Shown here: one piece after another, positions 42,231 through 50,894 of the stretch
Layout of the letters: each line of letters starts with the position of its first letter
How positions within the stretch are numbered: position 1 is the first letter of the stretch
Assembly: GCF_001438845.1 (NCBI RefSeq)
Contig: NZ_JQCL01000035.1
Coordinates: 1 to 64,000, forward strand
Reading direction: 5' to 3'
Origin: Lactiplantibacillus xiangfangensis
GTDB lineage: Bacteria > Bacillota > Bacilli > Lactobacillales > Lactobacillaceae
Length of the DNA stretch: 64,000 nt
Program-made: the position numbers and the translations under genes
Notes under the pieces: model-generated
Told to the model about the DNA's origin: nothing
Seen by the model: the letters and a program-made list of their open reading frames with translations, nothing else
The model's database searches: none

Positions 42231-43853
42231 ATGAAATTAAATAAATGGTTGTTTTCAACGGGAATTGCGACGTTGGCGCTTGTCTTGGCCAGTTGTGGAA
42301 CACAATCTAGTTCTAAGAAGCAGGATAAGACCTTATCAGTGACGGCTACGCAAGCCATGGCGACGGCGGACCCCGATAAGGCGGACGACGTTGTCAGTCA
42401 AGAGGCCATCGCACAATTCATGGAGGGGCTGTATACCACGAATACACGTGGCAAAGTTGTGCCGGCGATTGCGACGAAGGTTGTGAAGCCAACGAATGGC
42501 GGTAAGACCTACACGTTTAATCTGCGACATAACGCGAAATGGTCTAACGGTGCTCCAGTTACGGCGGCGGATTTCGTTTATTCGTTCCAACGGCAAGTTG
42601 ACCCGAAAACGAAGTCGCAAGAAGTGGGGCACGTAGCGGAGATTCAAAACGCTACGGCCATCACCAAGGGGAAAAAGGCGGTCAGCACGTTAGGTGTTAA
42701 AGCGTTGGGCAAGTATAAGCTACAAATTAAGTTAATCCAAAAGGTGCCCTACTTTAACTACCGGTTAGCCACGGAACTGTACCCGTTAAATCAGAAGTTT
42801 ACGGAAAAGTATGGGAATAAATACGGCACATCGGCCAAAACGACCTTGGCAAACGGGCCCTACGTTTTGAAGGGGTGGAATGGGACCAACGATACTTGGT
42901 CGTATAGTCGCAATGCGAAGTACTATGACAAAAAAGCCGTTCGTATTAAGACGGTCAAAGTTCAGACGGTGAAAACCAATACGACGGCGCAGAACATGTT
43001 TGAAAGTAACGCCGTGCAAGTGACCCAGATTACGGGGACGCAGGTCGCTGACGCGAAGCAGGGGGCCTTAAAAAAGCAATTAAAGATCACGAAGATGAAT
43101 CAGCTGTACTTCATGCTCTGGAATCAAAAACGGGCTGAATTGAAGAATACGGCGTTACGGCAAGCGGTTAGCTATGCAATGAATCGACAATCCTTGGCGA
43201 AAAACGTGTTGAAGGATGGTTCGGTCGCCGCAACTTCCTTAGTTCCAACGGGAAATACGAAGAACCCCACAACGGGCAAGGACTTCAATGCGGATACGGG
43301 TAACCTGTACCCTTATAGCCCAGCTAAGGCTAAGGAATACTGGCAAAAGGCTCAGGCCAGTCTAGGGACGAAGCACCTGACGTTACAGCTGTTAACAAAT
43401 GATAATGATATTAATAAGTCGGTTGCAGAATATATTCAAGCGGCTATTGAAAAGAACCTGAAAGGCGTTACGGTGAACGTTAAGTCGGTGCCGTTGACGA
43501 ATGAAATCTCAACGTTGAACAAAGGTAACTTTGATTTTGCGACGCTCGGGTGGTCCAGTGATTTCCAAGACCCGGTCGACTTTCTGAACAAGGCCTCAAT
43601 CACCAATTCCGTTGACTTTGGGAAGTTTAACGACCCGCAGTATGAAGCGTTAATCAAGACCATTGCGGCGGGGACCCAGTCTAAAACTGACCGGTATCAA
43701 ACGATGCAAGCAGCCGCTAAAATGATTGCGGAAAAGCAAGGCGTCACGCCGTTATATCAAACGTCGGCGGCGCATCTCATTAGCTCCAAAGTGGGTGGTG
43801 TGCACGTCACGCTTTTGCGGGATGTCCTGTACCGGTACGCTTATTGGAAATAA
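42231..43853 (+). CDS. Peptide ABC transporter substrate-binding lipoprotein (OppA type)
   Basis: A 540-residue extracellular lipoprotein that binds oligopeptides. The signal ends in LVLASCGTQ, with lipidated Cys near residue 22. The SBP_bac_5 domain follows (ADPDKADDVVSQEAIAQF, WSNGAPVTAADFVYSF). No permease or ATPase genes are next to it, so it must share a transporter encoded elsewhere or act as an orphan receptor. GGGGTGG precedes the ATG. Confidence 0.93.
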   Translation: MKLNKWLFSTGIATLALVLASCGTQSSSKKQDKTLSVTATQAMATADPDKADDVVSQEAIAQFMEGLYTTNTRGKVVPAIATKVVKPTNGGKTYTFNLRHNAKWSNGAPVTAADFVYSFQRQVDPKTKSQEVGHVAEIQNATAITKGKKAVSTLGVKALGKYKLQIKLIQKVPYFNYRLATELYPLNQKFTEKYGNKYGTSAKTTLANGPYVLKGWNGTNDTWSYSRNAKYYDKKAVRIKTVKVQTVKTNTTAQNMFESNAVQVTQITGTQVADAKQGALKKQLKITKMNQLYFMLWNQKRAELKNTALRQAVSYAMNRQSLAKNVLKDGSVAATSLVPTGNTKNPTTGKDFNADTGNLYPYSPAKAKEYWQKAQASLGTKHLTLQLLTNDNDINKSVAEYIQAAIEKNLKGVTVNVKSVPLTNEISTLNKGNFDFATLGWSSDFQDPVDFLNKASITNSVDFGKFNDPQYEALIKTIAAGTQSKTDRYQTMQAAAKMIAEKQGVTPLYQTSAAHLISSKVGGVHVTLLRDVLYRYAYWK

Positions 43854-43903
43854 CGAGTGGTTTTCATAACGTTGTTGTTTAAACGAGGATCAATGGGAGC
43901 TCG

Positions 43904-44032
43904 TTGGAAATTTTACAAAAAAATTACACGAAATTGATAGTGACGGCGGGACTGGCTTTGTATATTATAACTGTACTTCTTAATCAGCACCCCGCGATTA
44001 TGTCATTAGGAAGTATCCCCGTCGATCCTTAA
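43904..44032 (+). CDS. Small membrane protein, 42 residues
   Basis: A TTG-initiated frame encodes 42 residues with one clear hydrophobic helix (KLIVTAGLALYIITVLL) followed by a short polar tail ending PVDP. GGGAG lies 4 bases before the TTG, and a Rho-independent terminator follows the stop after 10 bases. The placement and helix argue for a real gene, but the weak start and absence of a recognised family leave doubt. Confidence 0.5.
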   Translation: MEILQKNYTKLIVTAGLALYIITVLLNQHPAIMSLGSIPVDP

Positions 44033-44041
44033 GAGACGTAG

Positions 44042-44085
44042 AAAAAGGTTGTGACTTTCCTTGATTGGTCATGGCCTTTTTTTGA
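44042..44085 (+). terminator. Terminator after the small membrane protein
   Basis: AAAAAGG and CCTTTTT arms with inner TGAC/GTCA, ending in seven T residues. Confidence 0.75.
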
Positions 44086-44203
44086 TGCGCCTGAACGTTG
44101 ATGGTAAGGCGCTTTTCCCATTGTCGGTGTTGGTGGCGGTATAATAGTGAAGAGAGCCCCAACCAAATTTAGTTGGAGGGAGAATTAATTAGGAGGTCTT
44201 TCT

Positions 44204-44971
44204 TTGTATCAAGCAGTCGTATTTTTTGATTTGGATGGCACGCTGATGCGCGATGACAAGACGGTGGACCCAAGTAGTGTCGCTGCGGTTCAGCAGTTGA
44301 AGGCCAACCACGTTTTACCCGTGATTGCGACCGGTCGGAACGTTTTTGAAGTCGCTGATATCATGGCACAAACGGGCATTGATTCAATTGTCAGTGCGAA
44401 CGGGAGTTACGTTGCGTATCAGGGACAATTTTTATCCGTCCATGAAATTGATAAGGATGTTTTAACGGATCTAACACACTTTGCAAATGCTAATCAAACT
44501 GCTTTGGCTTATTATAATAACGCCGGTTTTGCGTTGAGCCATCGGGATGCCCTAACCGTTAAAAATTATCGGGTCTTAGGACAGACCGCAACGGTTCAAC
44601 CTGACTTTTATCGGCATAACGTGATCAACTTTTTATTGACGTTTGAAGCGATGGCCGGCACGCAATATTCACGGCGTTACCGCGGGCGATTGAGTTTCGT
44701 GCGCAATAATCCGCGTGCGCTCGATACCATGCCGTGGGGTGTTTCGAAAGCCGTCGGGATTCATGATATTTTAACGAAGGCGCATTTAACGAACGTACCG
44801 ACTTATGGTTTTGGTGACGCCATGAATGATGTTGAGATGTTTCAGGCGGTGCAAAAGCCGATTGCCATGGGAAATGGCAATGCCACCGTTAAGCACATGG
44901 CAGCTTATGTGACCGCTGATAACATGCACGACGGGATTAAGCAGGGACTTGCGCACTATGATTTAATTTGA
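44204..44971 (+). CDS. HAD-family phosphatase (Cof type)
   Basis: A 255-residue haloacid-dehalogenase-like hydrolase of the Cof/YidA branch. The nucleophile motif is FFDLDGTLMRDD, motif II IATGRN, and motif IV GFGDAMNDVEM; a C2 cap domain lies between. Such enzymes dephosphorylate sugar or nucleotide phosphates; the substrate is unknown. The start is TTG 44204 with AGGAGG 8 bases upstream. Confidence 0.9.
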   Translation: MYQAVVFFDLDGTLMRDDKTVDPSSVAAVQQLKANHVLPVIATGRNVFEVADIMAQTGIDSIVSANGSYVAYQGQFLSVHEIDKDVLTDLTHFANANQTALAYYNNAGFALSHRDALTVKNYRVLGQTATVQPDFYRHNVINFLLTFEAMAGTQYSRRYRGRLSFVRNNPRALDTMPWGVSKAVGIHDILTKAHLTNVPTYGFGDAMNDVEMFQAVQKPIAMGNGNATVKHMAAYVTADNMHDGIKQGLAHYDLI

Positions 44972-44991
44972 TGATGTGATTTTTAAATATT

Positions 44992-45052
44992 CAAAACGGC
45001 ACTCGAGTCGATGAACTGGCTAGTAGCGTTCATCAACTTGAGTGCCGTTTTG
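44992..45052. terminator. Terminator of the HAD phosphatase gene
   Basis: Inverted repeat with arms CAAAACGGCACTC..GATGAA and TTCATC..GAGTGCCGTTTTG. It is symmetrical and may be bidirectional. Confidence 0.85.
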
Positions 45053-45087
45053 GCTTAATAGGGCCAGGAACGCCTTGTAATGATGAC

Positions 45088-45132
45088 AAAAAAGCATGTT
45101 TCCAGTTTAATTTACTGAAAACATGCTTTTTA
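45088..45132 (-). terminator. Terminator of the GH65-pgmB operon
   Basis: On the minus strand AAGCATGTTTTCAGT pairs with ACTGGAAACATGCTT and is followed by TTTTTTG, 10 bases past the pgmB stop. Confidence 0.88.
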
Positions 45133-45142
45133 TTTTGATTGT

Positions 45143-45814
45143 TTAGTTCAGCGCTGCTTTAATATTAGCTAAGCTTAACTGTGCTGTATCGGTAAAGTTA
45201 ATGTCAGCGGCCGCTAAAATTTTCGGATCGCCGATACCGACGGAAGTTTCGCCGGCACCGTTGATGGATTGCACGCCGGCAGCGGCGTCTTCGATCCCAA
45301 TACATGCGGCTGGGTCGAGAGATAAAATCTCAGCCCCGCGCCGGAAGATTTCAGGATCGGGCTTGCCGTGCTTTAAACTCGCGGGATCAACGGATTTAGG
45401 GAAGTAATCGCCCAAACCCAACTTCTTCAAAACGAGTGGTGAGTTTTTCGAAGCTGAAGCTAGTGAAAGCAGGTAGCCCTTAGCCTTTAAATCTTCCAGG
45501 AATGCTTTGATTCCGGGTAAGATGTCGGCAGGCGTCATCTGATTAACGAGCTTCAAATAGTTGTCGTTTTTTTCAGTGGCTAGTGCGACTTTTTCGTCCT
45601 CGGTAAAGTCGTTTTCCTTGTGGTCCTTAGCGAGGATCAGGTTTAAAGAATCCATCCGGCTAATTCCCTTCAAGGCATCGGCAAGTTCGTCATCCCACTT
45701 CACACCGACTTTATCGGCAACTTGGTGCCAAGCCTGACTGTGAAAGACAGACGTGTCGGTGATGACACCGTCTAAGTCAAAAACGAATCCTTTAATATCT
45801 GCAAATTTGGTCAT
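45143..45814 (-). CDS. pgmB: Beta-phosphoglucomutase
   Basis: Converts beta-glucose 1-phosphate to glucose 6-phosphate. A 223-residue HAD enzyme with FVFDLDGVITDTS (nucleophile and acid/base Asp), SLASASKNSP and KHGKPDPEIFRRGAE. It lies 14 bases after the GH65 phosphorylase, which makes beta-glucose 1-phosphate. The pair is a classic disaccharide-phosphorolysis operon. GGAGG precedes the ATG. Confidence 0.96.
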   Translation of the reverse strand: MTKFADIKGFVFDLDGVITDTSVFHSQAWHQVADKVGVKWDDELADALKGISRMDSLNLILAKDHKENDFTEDEKVALATEKNDNYLKLVNQMTPADILPGIKAFLEDLKAKGYLLSLASASKNSPLVLKKLGLGDYFPKSVDPASLKHGKPDPEIFRRGAEILSLDPAACIGIEDAAAGVQSINGAGETSVGIGDPKILAAADINFTDTAQLSLANIKAALN

Positions 45815-45828
45815 TGTGATGCTTCCTC

Positions 45829-48552
45829 CTAGTGATTAACGTAGGCCACAGTTAGTGGTTTCTTCGATTTTAATTGATATTTTTTGCCAGCAATTTGAAT
45901 CTCACAGGCTTGATCCGCAATCACACAGACTTTGGTATGGCTAATCTTAAAGGTATAGTGAACGCCCTGGAAGCAATGCTTGAACTTTAAGCCATGCCAC
46001 TGGTCTGGCAATTCTGGCTCAACTTTCAAGTCGCTTCCGAATGGACTGACACCGCCAAAGTTACGAGTTGTTAGGTTCAAAGTGGCGCACATGACGCCAA
46101 GGTGAATCCCTTCGGCGGTCGTCCCACCCTGAATGTCGTAGTAGTCGGAAACAAGCGCCTCTGAGAAGAGTTGCCATGCGTCGTCGTAGTTTTCATCCAG
46201 TTGGTTTAAGACCGCGTATACGATTCGTGACAGTGTTGAACCGTGGGTCGTCCGCGCGAGGTAAAACTGAATATTATGGGTCAAATATTCCTTAGGAAGC
46301 TTGTAACCCATCTTTTTGATTAAATCTTGAACGGTTGTCACGTCGAAGTTGTAGAAGGCCATCAGTGCATCGGCTTGTTTGGCAACTTGGTAGGCGTCGG
46401 GTGTTTTATCCTCACCCTTTAAGATTCGGTCCATCCGCGAAATGTTACCGTACTTTTGACGGTATTTCCGGAAGTCCAAGGTCGGCAGGTTAAAGTACCC
46501 GTCAAACTGTGCGATAATACCGCTCTGGTTGATTTCAAGTGTTAGTTTATGTCCGATTGCGTCCATCTTGGTGGCCAGTTCCTGACTGAAGTCAGCTGCT
46601 TTAGCCGCCTTTTGATAGTCATCGTCATCCAAGATAGTCCGGAGTTTGCTAATGGTGTTAAATAGCCAAACGACCATGATATTGGTGTACGCGTTGTTGG
46701 TTAGACCGGTTTCAGCGCTGTTAGGGTAGTTTTCATGAAATTCATCAGGTCCCATGATGCCGCTAATGCTGTAACGATCCGTTTGGGGATCATAGGTCGC
46801 TTTACTGATCCAAAACGCCGCGACTGAAAGTAACATTTCCATGCCATAATGACGTAAAAACTTCTTATCGTGCGTAGTGTGATAGTAAAACCAAACGTTG
46901 TAAGCAATATCTAAAGAAACGTGTCGTTGAAGGCGGCTATTATCCGGGTCCCATTTTTCCGTGAGGGGATTCAAGTGGGTAAATTGCGCTTGCTCATCCC
47001 CCTTGTGGGCCGATTGCCACGGATACATCGCACCGCTAAAGCCCTCGGCCTGTGCATTCTTACGTGCCGCGGGAAGTCGCCGGTAACGGTATAACAATAG
47101 TTGTTTTGCTAATTCTGGGCGGTGCAAGGTGTAGAACGGTAAAATGAACATTTCATCCCAGAATACGTGGCCCCGGTAGGCTTCGCCATGTAAGCCCCGG
47201 GCGCCAACGGAAGCATCCAACTGTCCGCTTTCAACGGCGGCTGCGGATACGAAACTGTGGTAAATATTGACCCGCACCATTCGTTGACTCGTAATGTCGC
47301 CATGAATGCGGATATCCGCGTCCTGCCACGTCTGATCCCAGTAAGTGGTGCTGGCTTTGACCGTATTGTCAAAACTGGACTGGTTCAGCTCAGCACTGAC
47401 CCGAGATAGTTGAGGATCATCCTGGGCGTTGCTGGTGGCAATGACAACATTCTTATCGAACGTATAGGTTTGACCAGCTTGAACGTGGAGCGAAACGCTC
47501 TGACGAACGCCCTGAGGCTCCTCACTGCTTTTGAAATCTTGTGGTGACGCAACGTCGGGACTCGTTAACTGCGCGCCGAGCGTGTAATTAACGTGCGATG
47601 AACGGGTCTCACCTGATAAGTACACGGTGTTAGCGTGTGACTCGATTCCAAGCGTGTGAAGGTGTTGCTGGTCAAAAACATTATACCGACTTACATTGCT
47701 GTTGACAACGCTTCCATCAATTTCAGAATAGATTTGTAATGAACCTGAGAAGTTGAGTGGCGTGACTTGGTAGCGAATACTGTAGCGGTGCCAGTCTTTC
47801 ATGTTAGCGATTTTTTTAGAGACCACTTGAAGCTGGTGGCCAGAGGCGAGTTGAATGATCTTAGTGGTCGTAAGCAGCCCAGTCTTTAGGTTCAGGCTGC
47901 GGTAAACGTCTTGGAGCTCGTGTTGATTGAGTGTGAAAGGGGGTTGGTGGTCAACGCCAAAGGTCATGAACTGCGCGTTTGGTAAGTTGACGAGGTCTTC
48001 ATTGGTAACATCGTGATCGTGAATTTTAGTTGTTTCGGTGTCAAAGACGCCTGCAACGTAGGTTCCGGGATAGTTATCTTTATCCGCGTGGCTCTCTAAG
48101 AAAGCGCCGCGAACCCCGAAATAGCCGTTGCCGACAGTCAGCATGGCTTCTTGGCCGTTGTTACGGACACCGTGGTACTGACCATAGTAATCCAGGTGCC
48201 ACTGTAAGTAATGGACCTTTTGCTGAATCGCTTTATCAAGGCCAATCTTACGAACGGTAGTGGCGCTGACGACTGGAATGTTTAACAGGTTTGTTAACGC
48301 TAGGCCCACGTCGATCCGGTCGTAGTTGACGCCGACAATCGTGTCAGAAAACGGATAATCTAAGCCGTTATCCAGAATGGCGGCGTCAAAGTGCAATCCG
48401 GCGAGGCGAACTTTGATATTTTCCAAGTTTTCGCCAATCGACTGTTCGGGATTATAAGCAATCAGGTAATGGGCCGTTTCCGGTTGGTCGGCGTCTGAGT
48501 GATAGGTGATATCCATTGCGTCATTTTCAATGCGTAATCTAATTAATTGCAT
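45829..48552 (-). CDS. Glycoside hydrolase family 65 disaccharide phosphorylase (maltose phosphorylase-like)
   Basis: Phosphorolyses an alpha-linked glucose disaccharide (maltose, or kojibiose/trehalose/nigerose in relatives) to beta-glucose 1-phosphate and glucose. Visible are FWDEMFILPFY in the (alpha/alpha)6 barrel, catalytic Glu in IMGPDEFHENY, and HGSTLSRIVYAV for phosphate binding. The protein is 907 residues, about 140 longer than typical family members; the extra segment is at the N-terminus (about 1-135) and has its own alpha/beta-like pattern. AAGGAG precedes the ATG. Operon with pgmB. The exact sugar is not determinable here. Confidence 0.92.
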   Translation of the reverse strand: MQLIRLRIENDAMDITYHSDADQPETAHYLIAYNPEQSIGENLENIKVRLAGLHFDAAILDNGLDYPFSDTIVGVNYDRIDVGLALTNLLNIPVVSATTVRKIGLDKAIQQKVHYLQWHLDYYGQYHGVRNNGQEAMLTVGNGYFGVRGAFLESHADKDNYPGTYVAGVFDTETTKIHDHDVTNEDLVNLPNAQFMTFGVDHQPPFTLNQHELQDVYRSLNLKTGLLTTTKIIQLASGHQLQVVSKKIANMKDWHRYSIRYQVTPLNFSGSLQIYSEIDGSVVNSNVSRYNVFDQQHLHTLGIESHANTVYLSGETRSSHVNYTLGAQLTSPDVASPQDFKSSEEPQGVRQSVSLHVQAGQTYTFDKNVVIATSNAQDDPQLSRVSAELNQSSFDNTVKASTTYWDQTWQDADIRIHGDITSQRMVRVNIYHSFVSAAAVESGQLDASVGARGLHGEAYRGHVFWDEMFILPFYTLHRPELAKQLLLYRYRRLPAARKNAQAEGFSGAMYPWQSAHKGDEQAQFTHLNPLTEKWDPDNSRLQRHVSLDIAYNVWFYYHTTHDKKFLRHYGMEMLLSVAAFWISKATYDPQTDRYSISGIMGPDEFHENYPNSAETGLTNNAYTNIMVVWLFNTISKLRTILDDDDYQKAAKAADFSQELATKMDAIGHKLTLEINQSGIIAQFDGYFNLPTLDFRKYRQKYGNISRMDRILKGEDKTPDAYQVAKQADALMAFYNFDVTTVQDLIKKMGYKLPKEYLTHNIQFYLARTTHGSTLSRIVYAVLNQLDENYDDAWQLFSEALVSDYYDIQGGTTAEGIHLGVMCATLNLTTRNFGGVSPFGSDLKVEPELPDQWHGLKFKHCFQGVHYTFKISHTKVCVIADQACEIQIAGKKYQLKSKKPLTVAYVNH

Positions 48553-48721
48553 AAGTTTACACTCCTTAATTCGGTTACTAAAAAAGTAGCAGTATACATA
48601 AAAACTAAAATAAATATCCTAATATCAAGCCTAGACTCTTTTCAGAACCCCTGCAAACAATGTGGTGTCAACGCGCGAGTTAGCGGGAATAAACGGCAGT
48701 TACTTATAAAAGTGAATAAAC
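48553..48721. other. Upstream region of the GH65 operon
   Basis: Contains the GH65 ribosome-binding site and probably its promoter (TATACT on the minus strand near 48590), but no -35 at proper spacing was clear. No operator was assigned. Confidence 0.4.
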
Positions 48722-48755
48722 AAAAACGACTGAGAAATAATTCTCAGTCGTTAGT
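48722..48755. terminator. Terminator of the PNPOx-like gene
   Basis: Perfect stem ACGACTGAGAA / TTCTCAGTCGT, followed on the minus strand by TTTTTG. Confidence 0.85.
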
Positions 48756-48787
48756 GATTGCAGCGAATCAGCGCTGAACGGATAAAA

Positions 48788-49219
48788 TTAATCCAGTGGC
48801 TGATCAAGTAATTCTAAATGATCCATCGTCATCATTTGACGTACTTTGACCGCACTCGTTTGAAATCGCAAAATGACCGGGTCCTTGTAATTGAGGCGCC
48901 GTTGAAAGGCGTTAAGTTCTAAGTGCCAATCTTGATCAAACGCGTCGATCCCCGCAAAAGTCAGGTGCCCCTTTAGCATCACCGAAGAATAGTCGCTAAG
49001 ATTATAGCAAAATAGACTCGCGCGTTTACTAGCCCGAATGTTTTGCGCCGTCGTTGTTTGCCGACTAGTATAGAAGAACAATTCTTCGAGGCTGCGGTGC
49101 GTTGGCATCGGACTCAGTGCAACCATGGTCGGAAAGCCGTTGGCATCAATCGTTGCGAGGGTGAAGATGGGGGCCGCCTGGATCATATGTAATGCGATTT
49201 GACGTGTGGTGTGTTGCAT
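48788..49219 (-). CDS. Pyridoxamine 5'-phosphate oxidase-like flavoprotein
   Basis: A 143-residue split-barrel protein of the PNPOx-like family (APIFTLATIDANGFPTMVALSP, then FYTSRQTTTAQNIRAS). Members bind FMN or F420 and reduce varied substrates; the role here is unknown. The frame is open to 49345 but AAGGGG lies 9 bases before the ATG at 49219, and the longer version would overlap the old tRNA terminator. Last host gene before the integrated element. Confidence 0.83.
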   Translation of the reverse strand: MQHTTRQIALHMIQAAPIFTLATIDANGFPTMVALSPMPTHRSLEELFFYTSRQTTTAQNIRASKRASLFCYNLSDYSSVMLKGHLTFAGIDAFDQDWHLELNAFQRRLNYKDPVILRFQTSAVKVRQMMTMDHLELLDQPLD

Positions 49220-49326
49220 GTTCATCATCCCCTTAACGTCAGTATGCCGGAACGTAACGGTAAAGTCATACGTTATGCTCATTAAACGTAAAGCCAGCGA
49301 GGGGACGGTTTGAATAAAAAGTGCAT

Positions 49327-49374
49327 AAAAAAAATCAGCTTCCACGGTGGATAATCACGGCGTGAAAACTGATT
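49327..49374 (-). terminator. Displaced original terminator of tRNA-Lys
   Basis: On the minus strand AATCAG...CTGATT with inner CACG/CGTG and a T-run lies beside the left tRNA fragment. It resembles the terminator now found beside the intact tRNA (63667-63715), with compensated stem differences. It appears to be the host's former tRNA terminator, separated by integration. Confidence 0.7.
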
Positions 49375-49382
49375 AATGGTCA

Positions 49383-49401
49383 TATGATGGGCAGTCAGGG
49401 G
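49383..49401. other. attL core (tRNA-Lys 3' end)
   Basis: A 19-base sequence identical to 63723-63741. After it the similarity continues weakly (GAACCC of the T arm), as expected at an element/host boundary. Confidence 0.88.
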
Positions 49402-49449
49402 TTTGAACCCAACTGAAACATAAACGCTATTAAACCAGTGCTTATGCGG

Positions 49450-49465
49450 TGTTTCACGTGAGACT
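49450..49465. other. Near-parS sequence at the left end of the satellite
   Basis: TGTTTCACGTGAGACT matches 14 of 16 bases of parS, keeping the CACGTG centre. It lies between the attachment core and the first arm repeat. Confidence 0.5.
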
Positions 49466-49472
49466 TTTTACC

Positions 49473-49501
49473 TTTGGCTTACCAATTGGCTTACTTTTAC
49501 T
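49473..49501. repeat. Left copy of a 29-bp direct repeat (integrase arm site)
   Basis: Identical to 63593-63621. It contains two copies of TTGGCTTAC separated by CAA. In the excised circle both copies would flank the attachment core in the same orientation, the layout of integrase arm-binding sites. Confidence 0.75.
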
Positions 49502-49557
49502 ATGAAGTGTTAAAATAACCCAGTTTCCTGCTAGAACTGAAAATGTTTTTTTTTAAC

Positions 49558-49647
49558 GTGGTCCACGTGGTCCGGTGGTCCAAACGCTGATATATCAGCA
49601 CTTCAAAGACCCCTTGACGTGGTCCATATGATGGTCCAACGTGGTCC
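49558..49647. repeat. Six TGGTCC repeats downstream of int
   Basis: GTGGTCC at 49558, 49567, 49619 and 49641, and TGGTCC at 49576 and 49632, all in one orientation, in two groups of three around the palindrome GCTGATATATCAGC (49587-49600). Probable binding sites for a recombination or regulatory protein of the element. Confidence 0.65.
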
Positions 49648-49678
49648 ACTTGGTAAAAAGTACCTGAATATGCCAAGT

Positions 49679-50833
49679 TTAAAAGCCTAAATAATTGGCT
49701 AACTTATTGGCCGCCTGTTGATTTTGGCCCTTAGTGACGTGTGTGTAAACATTTAGGGTTGTAGCAACGTCCTCATGGCCCAATCTGGTTTGTACTTCTT
49801 TAATGGTGGCACCAGCGGCAAACAAAGCGGAGGCGTGACTGTGTCGAAATCCATGTACGGTAATACTAGGGGTTATGTGGTAATCAGTGATGATCCGCTT
49901 TAACCACTTACCCGGAGTATTAAGCGATTTAAAACCGTTCTTAGTGTTAGCAAAAACTAACTGATCCGGCTGTAACGTATTAAAACCTAAAAACAAATAA
50001 TACTCACGTTGCTGTTTATGCCAGCGTTGTAATATTTCTACCGTCGTATTGTCTAAGCTGACAGTGCGGCGGCCCTTTTTTGTCTTAGGGGCTTGAATAA
50101 TCTGCTTGCCGCGTTTCCCTTGGGTAAGTGTTTTATTAACCCGCAAGGTCTTATGGACAAAGTCAATATCTTGCCATGTCAGGGCTAAACACTCGCCGCG
50201 TCGCACGCCTGCAAACGCTAGTACCCGGAAGAGGCAATACTTTTCGGGCTCTTTTTGTTGGTCAATGCACTTGAAGAACGTCTTTAGTTGATCGCGATCC
50301 CAGAAGTTATCGGGCTTATCACCCCAACTATCAGGCTTGACCGGCATTGTAATCATTCTAGCTGGATTATGTGTGATATAGCCGTGTTTTAAGCCGTATT
50401 CAAAGACTGATACCAGATAATTGTACCAACGCTTGTAATTGTACGTGACTTCTTTAAACCATAGATTAACAGCACGCTGGCACTGGTTGACGGTGATGGT
50501 TCGTAACCGCTTGTTACCAAACAACGGCAAGATGTGATTATCGAACATACCAGCAGTCCTTGCCCAAGTGCTTTCACGAACGGTATTAATATACTGGTCG
50601 TACCATTCATGATAGACGTCAACGAAGAGAATATTGTTATCAACTGGTAAAACCGGTTCTTGCTGTAACTCTACTTCAATTCTGGATAAAGCAATACGAG
50701 CAGCGCTTTTTGATTTAAAGCCCCGACGCCGGGTTGATTTTTTTTTACCAGTTTGAGGATCAACACCTAAATAAACTTGAAACTGATAACGGGTATTCCC
50801 GTCCTTGTCCTGATACTTCTTGATTGTTGCCAT
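49679..50833 (-). CDS. int: Tyrosine-family site-specific integrase
   Basis: Integrates and excises the element at tRNA-Lys. The 384-residue protein has an N-terminal arm-DNA-binding domain (about 1-55, YRFQVYLG-like strands and a basic GFKSKSAARIAL), a core-binding SAM-like domain (about 65-160), and the catalytic domain with R in GVRRGE, H..R in HGFRHSH, GHEDVATT and the nucleophile Tyr in NVYTHV. GGAGG precedes the ATG. Its 3' end faces attL. Confidence 0.95.
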   Translation of the reverse strand: MATIKKYQDKDGNTRYQFQVYLGVDPQTGKKKSTRRRGFKSKSAARIALSRIEVELQQEPVLPVDNNILFVDVYHEWYDQYINTVRESTWARTAGMFDNHILPLFGNKRLRTITVNQCQRAVNLWFKEVTYNYKRWYNYLVSVFEYGLKHGYITHNPARMITMPVKPDSWGDKPDNFWDRDQLKTFFKCIDQQKEPEKYCLFRVLAFAGVRRGECLALTWQDIDFVHKTLRVNKTLTQGKRGKQIIQAPKTKKGRRTVSLDNTTVEILQRWHKQQREYYLFLGFNTLQPDQLVFANTKNGFKSLNTPGKWLKRIITDYHITPSITVHGFRHSHASALFAAGATIKEVQTRLGHEDVATTLNVYTHVTKGQNQQAANKLANYLGF

Positions 50834-50894
50834 TTATAATTTCCTCCATAACGTACCGTGCGGGGGCAGTGTTATGTAAGAAAAAGAAGATAAT

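Noticed and set aside
48600-48680. Catabolite-responsive element upstream of the GH65 operon
   Set aside because: Expected for a sugar operon, but no sequence close to the cre consensus was found.
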